NCBI GenBank assembly: GCA_002314725.1
Contig: DCGV01000073.1
Location: forward strand, 1-51,984
Reading direction: 5' to 3'
Origin: Bacteroidales bacterium UBA1769
GTDB taxonomy: Bacteria > Bacteroidota > Bacteroidia > Bacteroidales > UBA932
Length of the DNA: 51,984 bases
This document shows positions 1 through 8,819 of this stretch, in pieces. Numbering within the stretch: the first letter of the stretch is position 1; each line of letters opens with the position of its first letter. The position numbers and the translations under genes were made by a program. Below the pieces are notes generated by a model, which saw nothing but the letters and a program-made list of their open reading frames with translations, had not been told where the DNA came from and made no database searches.

Positions 1-112
1 AGGACTGTTTGAGCAACGTTAGGCTTGCCTACCCAGGTAAGCCTAAAAGTGCGAGGTCCGCAGCGCCACGTTTTAACAATGAAATACAGCGCGAAATTGT
101 ACCGTTGGACAA
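1..112 (-). other. Edge element with open minus-strand frame and hairpin
   Basis: The first ~110 bases are richer in G+C than the DNA that follows. They hold a 12-bp inverted repeat (20-31 with 36-47, one G-U pair, loop ACCC). The minus strand is open through the whole stretch and off the left edge; it reads residues such as KTWRCGPRTF and TWVGKPNVAQ. I see no ATG for this frame. From memory, similar short frames recur as hypothetical proteins in Bacteroidales, so this may be a copy of a dispersed element, but I cannot verify that. On the plus strand a six-codon fragment ending in TAG (2-22) could equally be the end of a gene outside the window. Confidence 0.3.
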
Positions 113-259
113 CATTTATATAAATACCGAATTGATAGGAAGTTTTATGATAAATTAGTTACTTATTCTATTTTATTATTGTGTTAATTTAATTAACTTG
201 CATAGGAATACATTTTTGGACACTAGTTCCATTTATAAAATCTATAAAACCTATTAATT
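113..259. other. AT-rich upstream region of the alpha/beta hydrolase
   Basis: No gene, RNA or clear terminator is visible here. A TTG near 199-201 followed by TACATTTTTG (about 211-220) loosely resembles a Bacteroidota promoter for the hydrolase, but both the spacing and the -7 match are poor. Confidence 0.3.
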
Positions 260-1177
260 ATGAAACAAATTATTATTTCAGTAATTGCTGTTATGATGGC
301 GCTTTCTCTTAATGCGCAGAATGAAATCGTAAAGATTTATGACGGGCCAGCTCCAGGAACTGATAATTGGCCACAAAAAGAGACTTTGATTGATTATTGG
401 TCACCTTGGGGAGAGTGGTGTACTTGTCTTTACAACACTGTTGAACCTACTCTAACTGTCTTCACCCCAGCACCCGGCACTGAAACTGGCGCTGCCATCG
501 TTGTTTGTCCAGGTGGTGGATTCACTGCTCTTTCATGGAATACTGAAGGGCCTCAAGTAGGTGCTTGGTTCGCACACCATGGTGTTACAGCTTTTGTATT
601 GAAATACAGAACTGCTTATAGCGGTGCAACATACGATGAGGTTTATGCAACTGCAATGTCACAATACGGTGGTGTAAAAGATACTCCAGAAGTAGCTGAG
701 ATGCGTAAAAAGAATCGCGAGATTGCAGCACAGCAAGGTGATTTTGCAAAATTTGCTGCTGATGACGGACGTCAAGCAATATATTATGTAAGAAAGAATG
801 CTGAGAAATGGGGTATAGATCCTCATAAGATTGGTATCGTTGGTTTCTCTGCAGGTGGTATGTTGATTTGCGATGTAATGAAGAACCATACTCCTGAACA
901 GAGACCAGATTTCGTCGGTTTGATTTATGGAGCTTCACGTTCATACGAAAAGATCATTGATGACCCAATGCCTCTATTTATCGCTGCAACTCAGAAAGAG
1001 ATCACTCCAGTTGTATTCAACATGTATAATGATTGGACTAATGCAAATGTAGCTTCTGAAATTCACTCATTTACTGGTGCGCGCCACGGCTTCGGTTATC
1101 GTGACAACAATACAGGTGAAGATCTTTGGGTTGAAATGTTCTTGCACTTCATGAGAAAGGGCGGATTCATCAAGTAG
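260..1177 (+). CDS. Secreted alpha/beta-hydrolase (esterase-like)
   Basis: Predicted periplasmic or secreted carboxylic-ester hydrolase of the alpha/beta-hydrolase fold, like the small xylan or carbohydrate esterases of Bacteroidota. Residues 1-20 form a signal peptide ending in LNAQ. CPGGGF (~75) is the oxyanion-hole loop, GFSAGG (~195-200) is the nucleophile elbow with the catalytic Ser, and ARHGFGY near residue 275 supplies the His. The usual catalytic Asp (in an A-D-D context before the His) is not apparent: the region reads AATQKEITP, so the acid may be a Glu or lie elsewhere. At 305 residues it has normal family length. It appears monocistronic, with a strong terminator behind it. The substrate cannot be told from sequence. 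Confidence 0.8.
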   Translation: MKQIIISVIAVMMALSLNAQNEIVKIYDGPAPGTDNWPQKETLIDYWSPWGEWCTCLYNTVEPTLTVFTPAPGTETGAAIVVCPGGGFTALSWNTEGPQVGAWFAHHGVTAFVLKYRTAYSGATYDEVYATAMSQYGGVKDTPEVAEMRKKNREIAAQQGDFAKFAADDGRQAIYYVRKNAEKWGIDPHKIGIVGFSAGGMLICDVMKNHTPEQRPDFVGLIYGASRSYEKIIDDPMPLFIAATQKEITPVVFNMYNDWTNANVASEIHSFTGARHGFGYRDNNTGEDLWVEMFLHFMRKGGFIK

Positions 1178-1219
1178 ACAATCCTCTATTATCCACTTTT
1201 GAGGATCACAGTATAGATA

Positions 1220-1278
1220 AATACCTATAATCTGGGCAAACTTTCCCTAATCTATTGTTTGTCCAGATTATAGGTATT
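1220..1278 (+). terminator. Intrinsic terminator after the hydrolase
   Basis: A 22-bp inverted repeat (1220-1241 with 1257-1278), complementary except for one G-U pair, with a 15-nt loop. AT-rich DNA follows, with only a weak T run. It separates the hydrolase from the DUF1573-meaB operon. Confidence 0.8.
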
Positions 1279-1328
1279 ATTTAATATCTTATATCGATAT
1301 CTTGAAAAGAAGGTTCGATAATAATTAC

Positions 1329-1336
1329 TATATTTG
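1329..1336 (+). promoter_or_regulatory. -7 promoter element (TATATTTG)
   Basis: TATATTTG matches the Bacteroidota TAnnTTTG box and lies 20 bp before the DUF1573 start codon. No TTG stands at the preferred 19-bp spacing; the nearest is at 1302-1304. Confidence 0.45.
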
Positions 1337-1355
1337 TGTGATTAACTGAAAGGTG

Positions 1356-2468
1356 ATGAAAACAAATTATTTATTAATAGCAATCTGTTTACTAACTATT
1401 TGCAATATAAATAGTTATGCACAAGGTAGCAAATCCCCTGAAGCAGGGATTGTGGAGTTCAATGAGAAGATACATGATTTCGGTGATGTACTAGAAAGAG
1501 ATGGTGCATTGAAATATAAATTTGAATTCACAAACATCAGCAAGGAACCCGTTGTCGTTCACAATGTAGTTTCATCATGCGGTTGCACTACACCTTCATG
1601 GAGTAAAGAACCTATAGCACCATCAGAGAAAGGCTTCATAAATGTAGAATACAATAATGATCAGGGCCCGTATCCTTTTGACAAAACTTTAACTGTATAT
1701 ATATCCGGTGTAGCCAAGCCTGTCGTATTGAGAATAAGAGGAACAGTTCATCAATCTGAAAGTGACGTAACGAAGATGTATCACAAATACAAAATAGGTG
1801 ATCTAGGCTTTAAAAAGAGGGAGACATCTATTGGATATTTGGAACAAGGGATTGCTAGGGAGGATAAGATGGAGGTAGCCAATCTTTCTAAGAGTCCGTT
1901 AAAGGTTGAAACACTTAAAGCATCCGACGGATTGACAATTGAAATCACACCTAATCCAATACCAGCGAAATCAGTTGCTACTTTGAAATATAAAATCGAT
2001 CCCAAGAAATTTAAGAAACAAGCCTGGGGAAATATAAAATTAGAGGCTTATTTCAAATTAAATGGCAAATCTTATGATAAAGACCCTCTTACCATATCTG
2101 GATCTGTAATAGATGATTTCAGCAAATTGAGTGATGCTGACAAGAAAAAAGCCCCAGTAATTTCGGTCGAAAAGAGTTATGTCGATTTCGGAACCATAAA
2201 AAAAGGTGAAACCATTCACAGCACATTCTCCATCACGAACTCCGGGAAGAGCAATCTCACTATACACAGTATTACATCTGAGAAGGCTGGATTGAAATTA
2301 CTTGATGCCTATCCTATTACCATAGAACCTGGTAAAACAAAAAAAATAAGAATTGATTACGGAACAGCTGCATGCGACAAGGGTGAGATGATAAATATCT
2401 TCACTGTAATTACAAATGTTCCAGACAAGCCTATAATCAATCTCTTCCTGACAGGGACAATCGACTAA
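1356..2468 (+). CDS. DUF1573 domain protein, exported
   Basis: Exported protein with Ig-like (DUF1573/ASPM-type) beta-sandwich repeats; biochemical role unknown. A signal peptide ends near SYAQG. The first repeat (residues ~35-130) has the hallmark HDFGDV followed by SSCGCTTP; a second DFGTIKKGE repeat starts near residue 275. I chose ATG 1356, since the frame could only be extended by one GTG codon; the mature length is then 370 residues minus the signal. DUF1573 proteins are common in Bacteroidota and usually precede unrelated genes. It is 12 bp upstream of meaB, so the two are probably cotranscribed. Confidence 0.85.
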   Translation: MKTNYLLIAICLLTICNINSYAQGSKSPEAGIVEFNEKIHDFGDVLERDGALKYKFEFTNISKEPVVVHNVVSSCGCTTPSWSKEPIAPSEKGFINVEYNNDQGPYPFDKTLTVYISGVAKPVVLRIRGTVHQSESDVTKMYHKYKIGDLGFKKRETSIGYLEQGIAREDKMEVANLSKSPLKVETLKASDGLTIEITPNPIPAKSVATLKYKIDPKKFKKQAWGNIKLEAYFKLNGKSYDKDPLTISGSVIDDFSKLSDADKKKAPVISVEKSYVDFGTIKKGETIHSTFSITNSGKSNLTIHSITSEKAGLKLLDAYPITIEPGKTKKIRIDYGTAACDKGEMINIFTVITNVPDKPIINLFLTGTID

Positions 2469-2480
2469 TAAAAGAAAAAA

Positions 2481-3599
2481 ATGGAGCAACAAAAACATCA
2501 AGGGGATTTTTTTGAAGATTATGATAATAAGGATTCATCACTTATCATAAATGATGGTGTTGCACAACCTCCTATCGTCAATCCATATTTGAAGAATTTT
2601 TATAAGAAAAAACCTTCATTGAAGAGTGTTGATGAATACATGGATGGCATAATTGCCGGCGATAGAACCATACTGAGTCAAGCAATTACTTTGGTTGAGA
2701 GCCATTTGCCTGAGCATAGAAATATTGCCCAACAGATCATTCAGAAGTGCCAAATAATATCTGCGCAGAAACAGACTATGAGAATTGGAATCACAGGTGT
2801 TCCTGGTGCTGGTAAAAGTACATTTATTGAGGCTTTCGGTTCCTATCTAACATCAGAGGGACACAAATTGGCAGTTCTTGCCATAGATCCTTCATCTGAA
2901 AAGAGCAAGGGAAGTATCCTTGGGGACAAAACAAGAATGGAGACTTTGTGCAATGATCCAAATGCCTTCATCCGTCCCAGTCCAAGTGCAGGTTCGCTTG
3001 GTGGAGTAGCGCGTAAAACTAGAGAGACTATTCTTTTATGCGAAGCTGCAGGTTTTGATGTCATCTTCATTGAAACAGTGGGCGTAGGGCAAAGTGAAAC
3101 TGCAGTTCACTCAATGAGTGATTTCTTCTTACTGCTTATGCTTTCAGGAGCTGGAGATGACCTTCAAGGCATTAAACGTGGAATTATGGAGATGTCGGAT
3201 CTTATCGCCATAACAAAAGCTGACGGCACAAACGTTGACAAGGCTAATATGGCCAAAGCACTATATGCCAATGCACTTCATCTTTTCCCTCCTACTGAAT
3301 CCACTTGGGTTCCTACAGCTGTAACATCATCAGCTGTCACAAAAGATGGATTACCGGAGATCTTAAAGAAGATCGAAGAGTATTTCAAATTGGTAATAGG
3401 GAACGGATACTATGAGCGCAAACGTCGTGAACAAGCTCAGTTCTGGATGTATGAGAGTATCAACGAGTCATTGAAGAATATGTTTTACGAGAATCCTGAA
3501 ATAGAGAAACTTCTTCCTGATTATGAACAAGCAGTCCTTGATGGTAAGTTAGAATCTTTTTCAGCGGCAAGTGAATTAATTGAGAGATATTCCAAATAG
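2481..3599 (+). CDS. meaB: MeaB/ArgK-type GTPase (methylmalonyl-CoA mutase chaperone)
   Basis: G3E-family P-loop GTPase that protects methylmalonyl-CoA mutase and gates loading of its cobalamin cofactor. The P-loop GVPGAGKS is near residue 105, followed by AIDPSS with downstream SAGSLGGVA, the switch region ETVGVGQSE (~195-205) and TKADG (~245) for guanine recognition. A helical C-terminal dimerisation arm follows. The 372-residue length is typical, with an N-terminal extension of ~50 residues before the conserved helical region. The mutase genes mutA/mutB are not in this window. In this phylum the enzyme serves succinate-propionate interconversion. Confidence 0.93.
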   Translation: MEQQKHQGDFFEDYDNKDSSLIINDGVAQPPIVNPYLKNFYKKKPSLKSVDEYMDGIIAGDRTILSQAITLVESHLPEHRNIAQQIIQKCQIISAQKQTMRIGITGVPGAGKSTFIEAFGSYLTSEGHKLAVLAIDPSSEKSKGSILGDKTRMETLCNDPNAFIRPSPSAGSLGGVARKTRETILLCEAAGFDVIFIETVGVGQSETAVHSMSDFFLLLMLSGAGDDLQGIKRGIMEMSDLIAITKADGTNVDKANMAKALYANALHLFPPTESTWVPTAVTSSAVTKDGLPEILKKIEEYFKLVIGNGYYERKRREQAQFWMYESINESLKNMFYENPEIEKLLPDYEQAVLDGKLESFSAASELIERYSK

Positions 3600-3602
3600 C
3601 AT

Positions 3603-4709
3603 ATGAGTTTTCACCTGATTGAGGAGGTTTTATTAAACACAATATTAATTACCGGAATCGTCATCACCATGATGTTGATGATTGAGTATATCAATATCCA
3701 ATCACAAGGCAAGTGGTTTGCACGGCTTCAAAAATCAAGAACAGGACAAGTGTTACTGGGTTCTATTCTTGGATTAATCCCAGGATGTGTTGGCGGATTC
3801 GCAGCCGTTTCATTATACACCCACGGTCTCATAGGTTTTGGGGCTTTGATTGCAATGATGATTGCATCATCGGGAGATGAAGCCTTCGTTATGATGGCAG
3901 CAATTCCGAAAGATGCACTGATTCTCTTTGGAGTATTATTTATCATCTCTATTATCGTTGGTTTGATTATTAACCTGTTCACTAAGGAGAAGGCTCCCAA
4001 AGTAACATGCACCGAGGAATTCATTGTTCACGAAATTGACCACCATCATCACGATGAGCATGGTCATTGCGATGAAAACGCGGATTGTCCACATGCCAGT
4101 TTCAAGAATTTACGTCATGCTTCATGGCAAAGGATAGTATTATTATTAGGAGTAGGTCTTTTTACTGTTGCCTTGGCTTTTGGACTGCTTGGGCACGAAC
4201 ACGAGCATGGTCTTGAAGAGGCATCACACAGTCATATAAATCTGCTTGACGAGTATTGGATTAATCTCATTTTCGCTATTCTTTCACTCTTTGTCCTATA
4301 TTTCATCGCTACAGCTAAAGAGCACTTTATAAAAGAACATCTATGGCATCATGTGATAAAAAGACATTTCTTATCCATTTTTCTATGGACTCTAGGTTCC
4401 CTTGCCGTAATTGAAATAGGATTAAGTTATTTGGATTTGGAATCTTTGGTAAGCGAAAATATTCCTGTAATGATACTACTCGCCGTGTTAATTGGCATCA
4501 TACCGGAATCTGGTCCACATATGATTTTCATCACATTGTTCGCTTCCGGGCTTGCTCCATTCAGTGTCCTGCTGGCCAGCAGTATATCTCAAGATGGTCA
4601 CGCATCAATTCCACTTCTAGCAGAGAGCAAATCAGCCTTTATTAAGGCAAAATTAGTCAATGTAGTGGTCGCCCTTATCGTCGGATACGCAACATTCTAT
4701 ATCTGTTAA
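3603..4709 (+). CDS. Putative 10-TM heavy-metal (manganese-type) exporter with His-rich loops
   Basis: Integral membrane protein of the putative 10-TM metal exporter family (ArsP_2-like, often called putative manganese transporter). Two similar halves each carry hydrophobic segments with a PG/PESGPH-type motif (LIPGCVGGFA near residue 58; GIIPESGPH near 300). Between them lies a metal-coloured loop with DHHHHDEHGH and GHEHEHG clusters (residues ~140-205) that could bind divalent cations. It starts 3 bp after meaB and is probably cotranscribed with it. The transported ion is inferred only from the family name and the His/Asp/Glu-rich loop. Confidence 0.75.
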   Translation: MSFHLIEEVLLNTILITGIVITMMLMIEYINIQSQGKWFARLQKSRTGQVLLGSILGLIPGCVGGFAAVSLYTHGLIGFGALIAMMIASSGDEAFVMMAAIPKDALILFGVLFIISIIVGLIINLFTKEKAPKVTCTEEFIVHEIDHHHHDEHGHCDENADCPHASFKNLRHASWQRIVLLLGVGLFTVALAFGLLGHEHEHGLEEASHSHINLLDEYWINLIFAILSLFVLYFIATAKEHFIKEHLWHHVIKRHFLSIFLWTLGSLAVIEIGLSYLDLESLVSENIPVMILLAVLIGIIPESGPHMIFITLFASGLAPFSVLLASSISQDGHASIPLLAESKSAFIKAKLVNVVVALIVGYATFYIC

Positions 4710-4735
4710 GATAGAAAATCTCTTTGCTGCAATTC

Positions 4736-5389
4736 TTAGAACTTAGCCAGAACTGACTCTTGACCTCTGACTTTATCGCCCTTCTTCACAAGAATCTCAG
4801 TACCAAGAGGTACGAAAACATCCAAACGGGATCCGAACTTAATGAAACCAGCTTGTTGGGTCTGCTCAAACCGTTCACCCTCTTTTGCATAACATACTAT
4901 CCTTCTGGCTACAATACCTGCTATCTGTCTGAACATCACATCATGACCCGCATCTGTATGAACACCGATAGTTGTACGCTCATTTTTGTCAGATGACTTA
5001 GGATACCATGCAAAAAGGTATTTACCAGGATGATATTTATAATATGAAATATTTCCACCTACTGGTGACCATGTAACGTGGACATTGAAGAAAGTCAAGA
5101 ATACAGAGATACGAAGACATTTGCCTTTGAAAAATTCAGGTTCATCTACCTCTTTTATTGCCACAACCTTGCCATCACCCGGAGATACGACTAAATTATC
5201 TCCTATCATGCACTCTCTATTTGGAACCCTAAAGAAACGAAACATGAAGAGAGCCATATAAAGAGAGACTCCACACATTACCCAGTTTAATATATCATTA
5301 TCAGAGAAGATAAAAAACAGAGCTGAAACAACTGCCCAAATAATGAAATTGACAGTAATGATTCGATAGCCCTCTTTATGGATAGTCAT
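4736..5389 (-). CDS. psd: Phosphatidylserine decarboxylase proenzyme (short type)
   Basis: Converts phosphatidylserine to phosphatidylethanolamine at the membrane. It belongs to the short psd family (217 residues). The Gly-Ser self-cleavage site KFGSR (Ser near residue 187) would yield the pyruvoyl group on the alpha chain. Two N-terminal hydrophobic segments (residues ~9-48) anchor it, and FFNVHVTWSPVGG is the conserved core. It is the last gene of rsfS-ftsH-cdsA-psd; having cdsA next to it places two successive phospholipid steps in one operon. It converges on the metal exporter with 26 bp between them. Confidence 0.93.
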   Translation of the reverse strand: MTIHKEGYRIITVNFIIWAVVSALFFIFSDNDILNWVMCGVSLYMALFMFRFFRVPNRECMIGDNLVVSPGDGKVVAIKEVDEPEFFKGKCLRISVFLTFFNVHVTWSPVGGNISYYKYHPGKYLFAWYPKSSDKNERTTIGVHTDAGHDVMFRQIAGIVARRIVCYAKEGERFEQTQQAGFIKFGSRLDVFVPLGTEILVKKGDKVRGQESVLAKF

Positions 5390-5410
5390 AATGGTAAAGT
5401 TTTTACAAAT

Positions 5411-6256
5411 TTAAATAATTCCTGCCAATAACAAATAGATTGTAACCATAGGCATTACCAGTAACATAGAATCGAATCTATCCAGAAATCCTCCATGTCC
5501 TGGCATAATATGTCCAGAATCCTTAACTCCAGAACGGCGTTTCAATAAGGATTCGAAAAGATCACCAAATATTGAGAAGACGCCTATTATAACTCCAACT
5601 ACTATACAGTGGACAATATGTATCCCGTTAAACATAAACAATCCTATCAATAATGAAACCACTGTCGATAGGATACAACCACCCCAGAAACCCCACCACG
5701 ATTTTTTTGGAGATAATTTTGGCGCAAATTTCTTACTATTCGGGCGTTGACCGAATCCCATACCAAAAATATATGCTCCTACATCATTTGCCCAAATGAT
5801 AATAAAAACAGCCAATAGGAATAGAGGAGTGAATCCACTGTTGGAATACTCCAAAAAAATGGCACTTGTGAATGGCGCAGCTATATAGATTATAGGAAAG
5901 AATAGATCCTCGATCTTCTTATTTTGTGAATCCTCCGGGTTAGAATCTTTTACAGAATTATACAGAATAGAGACAAAGGAAATTATAACTGGAATTGCCG
6001 CAATAGAGACAAATTTCACATCCATTACAGATCTCTTGACGAAGTATATTGTCAAGAACAATAGAAGCGATGAAAGTATCACAAGAAATCTCTCTAATGG
6101 AAACAATTTTCCAATAGTAATATTGTGATATTCGTTGACCATAACAACGATAACAAAACCGAAAACGAGTGGAAAAAGAGGTTGGATGAATATTCCAGCT
6201 ATCATTAGCAGCAAGAATACCATTGAACTTATTATCCTGACGACTAACGGTTTCAT
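5411..6256 (-). CDS. cdsA: Phosphatidate cytidylyltransferase
   Basis: Membrane enzyme making CDP-diacylglycerol from phosphatidic acid and CTP, the precursor of phosphatidylserine and phosphatidylglycerol. About eight hydrophobic segments are visible. The C-terminal signature (LLKRRSGVKDSG, then PGHGGFLDRFDS) is intact. Its 281 residues are usual for the family. It follows ftsH by 3 bp and precedes psd by 21 bp, consistent with one transcript. Confidence 0.95.
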   Translation of the reverse strand: MKPLVVRIISSMVFLLLMIAGIFIQPLFPLVFGFVIVVMVNEYHNITIGKLFPLERFLVILSSLLLFLTIYFVKRSVMDVKFVSIAAIPVIISFVSILYNSVKDSNPEDSQNKKIEDLFFPIIYIAAPFTSAIFLEYSNSGFTPLFLLAVFIIIWANDVGAYIFGMGFGQRPNSKKFAPKLSPKKSWWGFWGGCILSTVVSLLIGLFMFNGIHIVHCIVVGVIIGVFSIFGDLFESLLKRRSGVKDSGHIMPGHGGFLDRFDSMLLVMPMVTIYLLLAGII

Positions 6257-6259
6257 CTA

Positions 6260-8365
6260 TTAGAACAGTGTTGTTTTATTACTATTATCTTCGGCTGATA
6301 AATCTCCAGTAGTTTCAGGTTCATCAGATTGTTTATCATCACCTTTCTCCTGAATATTTTCTGTTTTATTATCCTCTATAGGTGTCTCTTTCAACAATTT
6401 ATTCGGATCCTTTCCGCCTTTCCTTGGGCCAAAAACAGTTTCTAAATCTTCTGAGAAGATTACTTCTCGCTCAAGTAACATCTCTGCTAATTTTTCAAAA
6501 CCGTCTTTATTATCTTTCAACACCTTGGAAGCAGTTTCATATGCCTGCTCAGTCATCTTTTTAACTTCAGCGTCAATCAACTCAGCTGTTTTGTCACTAT
6601 ATGGTTTAGTAAAGCCCATCTCGGCCTGTCCTGTAGAGTCATAGTATGACAAATTGCCTACCTTTTTACTCATACCATAATATTTAACCATAGCATATGA
6701 CTGTTTTGATATCTTCTCCAAATCGCTTAATGCTCCTGTTGAATATTTTCCGGTAAGCATCTCCTCTGCTACTCTACCAGCCATTGTTGCAGCCATTTCA
6801 TCCATCAATTGCTCTGTTGTAGTCAATTGACGTTCTTCAGGCAAATACCAAGCTGCACCCAATGATTGTCCACGAGGGATTATTGTGACTTTCAATAGTG
6901 GATTGGCATTAGGCAGCAACCAACTGACAGTAGCGTGGCCAGCTTCATGGTAAGCGATAGTACGTTTCTCTTCTGGAGTAATAATCTTACTCTTACGTTC
7001 AAGACCACCGACTATCCTATCTATTGCATCAAGAAAATCCTGTTTATCGATTGCTTTTTTGTCTCTACGGGCAGCTATCAATGCTGCTTCATTACATACG
7101 TTGGCAATATCAGCACCAGAGAATCCAGGAGTCTGTTTTGCAAGGAAATCTATTGAGAAGCCATCCACAAGTTTCAAACCCTTCAAATGAACCTTAAAAA
7201 TATCAAATCTCTCTTTCAGCTCTGGAAGTTCAACATGAATCTGTCTGTCAAAACGTCCGGCACGCATCAAAGCTTTATCCAAAATATCGGCTCTATTTGT
7301 AGCGGCAAGGATAATCACGCCAGAATTCGATCCAAAACCATCCATCTCAGTAAGAAGTTGGTTCAATGTATTCTCACGTTCATCATTAGATGTAAATCCT
7401 GCGTTCTTGCTTCTAGCACGTCCTACAGCATCGATTTCATCAATAAATACTATACAAGGTGCTTTTTCTTTGGCTTGACGGAATAAATCCCTAACTCTAG
7501 ACGCACCGACACCGACAAACATCTCTACAAAATCGGAACCTGAAATAGAGAAGAAAGGCACATCAGCCTCTCCAGCCACAGCTTTGGCAAGAAGGGTTTT
7601 TCCTGTACCAGGAGGGCCGACAAGAAGTGCTCCTTTAGGAATCTTACCACCCAATGCAGTATATTTCTTAGGATTTTTTAAGAAATCCACAATTTCCATA
7701 ACTTCAACCTTAGCCTCTTCCAAACCAGCAACATCTTTAAATGTCACTTTGGTACCACTACCCTTGTCAAACAACTTAGCTTGGCTTTTTCCGACATTGA
7801 AGATACCGCCCTGTCCACCGGCTCCTCCTCCCATTGATTTAAGAGGACGGAAGAATATCAGCCACATAAGGATAAGCATCAATGGGAATGTAATCCACTC
7901 GAGCGCTCTTCCCCAGTAGTTATTCTTCTGGTCAATAACTATATCAAATTTTTCTCCCTCTATACTATCACGCAATGCTCCCAATTCATTCTCAGGATTA
8001 AACGCATCTGATACGAGGAAATAGAATTGTGGTCCACCTTTAGGTTCCCGACCGCCGAATTGCGAAGAGTACTTTTCAAGTTTGTTCTTAGCTATGTATA
8101 TCTCTCCCCTCTTTTCGTTTCTTACGAATACGATTTTATCAATATCTCCGCTAGGGATAATCTGATCCTTGACATCAGACCACTCTTTTTTGATAGGATC
8201 AGCAGTGGAAGTAGTTGTCCACATGTAGATAAGCCCACCAAAAAGCAGCAGATATATCACCCACATAAGATTGAGACCGCTCTTTTTTGAAGGGCCTTTT
8301 TGGGGATTCTTATTATTTTTATTTCCCTGTTCGAAACCCGGGAAATTAAATTTCTTCTCACTCAT
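6260..8365 (-). CDS. ftsH: ATP-dependent zinc metalloprotease FtsH
   Basis: Membrane-anchored AAA+ protease that degrades unassembled or regulatory membrane proteins. A hydrophobic segment near residues 35-55 and another near 160-180 flank a periplasmic domain. The AAA module has Walker A GPPGTGKT (~250), Walker B FIDEIDA and the SRH; the M41 protease site HEAGH lies near residue 473. The tail is acidic and disordered. I place the start at ATG 8365, one base after the rsfS stop. The frame could run to a TTG at 8380, but that stretch holds GGAGAGG, which looks like the ribosome-binding site. Length is then 701 residues. Confidence 0.96.
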   Translation of the reverse strand: MSEKKFNFPGFEQGNKNNKNPQKGPSKKSGLNLMWVIYLLLFGGLIYMWTTTSTADPIKKEWSDVKDQIIPSGDIDKIVFVRNEKRGEIYIAKNKLEKYSSQFGGREPKGGPQFYFLVSDAFNPENELGALRDSIEGEKFDIVIDQKNNYWGRALEWITFPLMLILMWLIFFRPLKSMGGGAGGQGGIFNVGKSQAKLFDKGSGTKVTFKDVAGLEEAKVEVMEIVDFLKNPKKYTALGGKIPKGALLVGPPGTGKTLLAKAVAGEADVPFFSISGSDFVEMFVGVGASRVRDLFRQAKEKAPCIVFIDEIDAVGRARSKNAGFTSNDERENTLNQLLTEMDGFGSNSGVIILAATNRADILDKALMRAGRFDRQIHVELPELKERFDIFKVHLKGLKLVDGFSIDFLAKQTPGFSGADIANVCNEAALIAARRDKKAIDKQDFLDAIDRIVGGLERKSKIITPEEKRTIAYHEAGHATVSWLLPNANPLLKVTIIPRGQSLGAAWYLPEERQLTTTEQLMDEMAATMAGRVAEEMLTGKYSTGALSDLEKISKQSYAMVKYYGMSKKVGNLSYYDSTGQAEMGFTKPYSDKTAELIDAEVKKMTEQAYETASKVLKDNKDGFEKLAEMLLEREVIFSEDLETVFGPRKGGKDPNKLLKETPIEDNKTENIQEKGDDKQSDEPETTGDLSAEDNSNKTTLF

Positions 8366-8366
8366 A

Positions 8367-8756
8367 TTATTCCTCTCCAAATGTGGTTACTTGAGCATCT
8401 GCCCATAAATCTTCCAAGCGATAGAACATACGCTGTTCAGTCTGGAAGATATGAACAATAATATCGCCATAATCCATTATTATCCAAAAAGCATTCTCCC
8501 TGCCTTGTTGTCTGATTACACGGCGTTTACATTTTTTCTCCATCTCATCCTCAATATTATCACAGATAGCAATAACATTAGGAGTAGAATCAGCATTACA
8601 AATTATAAAATAATCAGCTATCGCTGTTCCAATATTTCTTAAATCCAATGATACAATACCTTTTGCCTTCTTATCCGCCATTGCTTCAGCAATGACCTCT
8701 ATTTCGTTGAAACTCTTTTCAACTATTTTTTCCGTTTTTTTGGATACCTTTGCCAT
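8367..8756 (-). CDS. rsfS: Ribosomal silencing factor RsfS
   Basis: Binds ribosomal protein uL14 on the 50S subunit and blocks subunit joining when nutrients are short. The 129-residue protein has the family core: DLRNIGTAIADYFIIC, then STPNV and, near the end, DYGDIIVHIF followed by YRLEDLW. It is the first gene of the rsfS-ftsH-cdsA-psd run and lies back to back with birA across a 63-bp gap. A minus-strand TAAATTTG box (8783 to 8776) could be its -7 element. Confidence 0.93.
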   Translation of the reverse strand: MAKVSKKTEKIVEKSFNEIEVIAEAMADKKAKGIVSLDLRNIGTAIADYFIICNADSTPNVIAICDNIEDEMEKKCKRRVIRQQGRENAFWIIMDYGDIIVHIFQTEQRMFYRLEDLWADAQVTTFGEE

Positions 8757-8819
8757 TATAAAAAATTTGTGTACGCAAATTTACAACAAAAATTCAGCCA
8801 AACATCATTTTAAAACAAA

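Noticed and set aside
20..47. Rho-independent terminator at the left edge
   Set aside because: The hairpin has no T-run on either strand.
1353..1355. GTG start for the DUF1573 protein
   Set aside because: It adds only one residue and ATG 1356 fits a normal signal peptide.
7584..7919. Antisense open frame inside ftsH (111 residues)
   Set aside because: Low-complexity shadow of the ftsH coding sequence; no start signal and no family resemblance.
8366..8380. TTG start for FtsH
   Set aside because: The region contains a purine-rich GGAGAGG suitable as the ribosome-binding site for ATG 8365.
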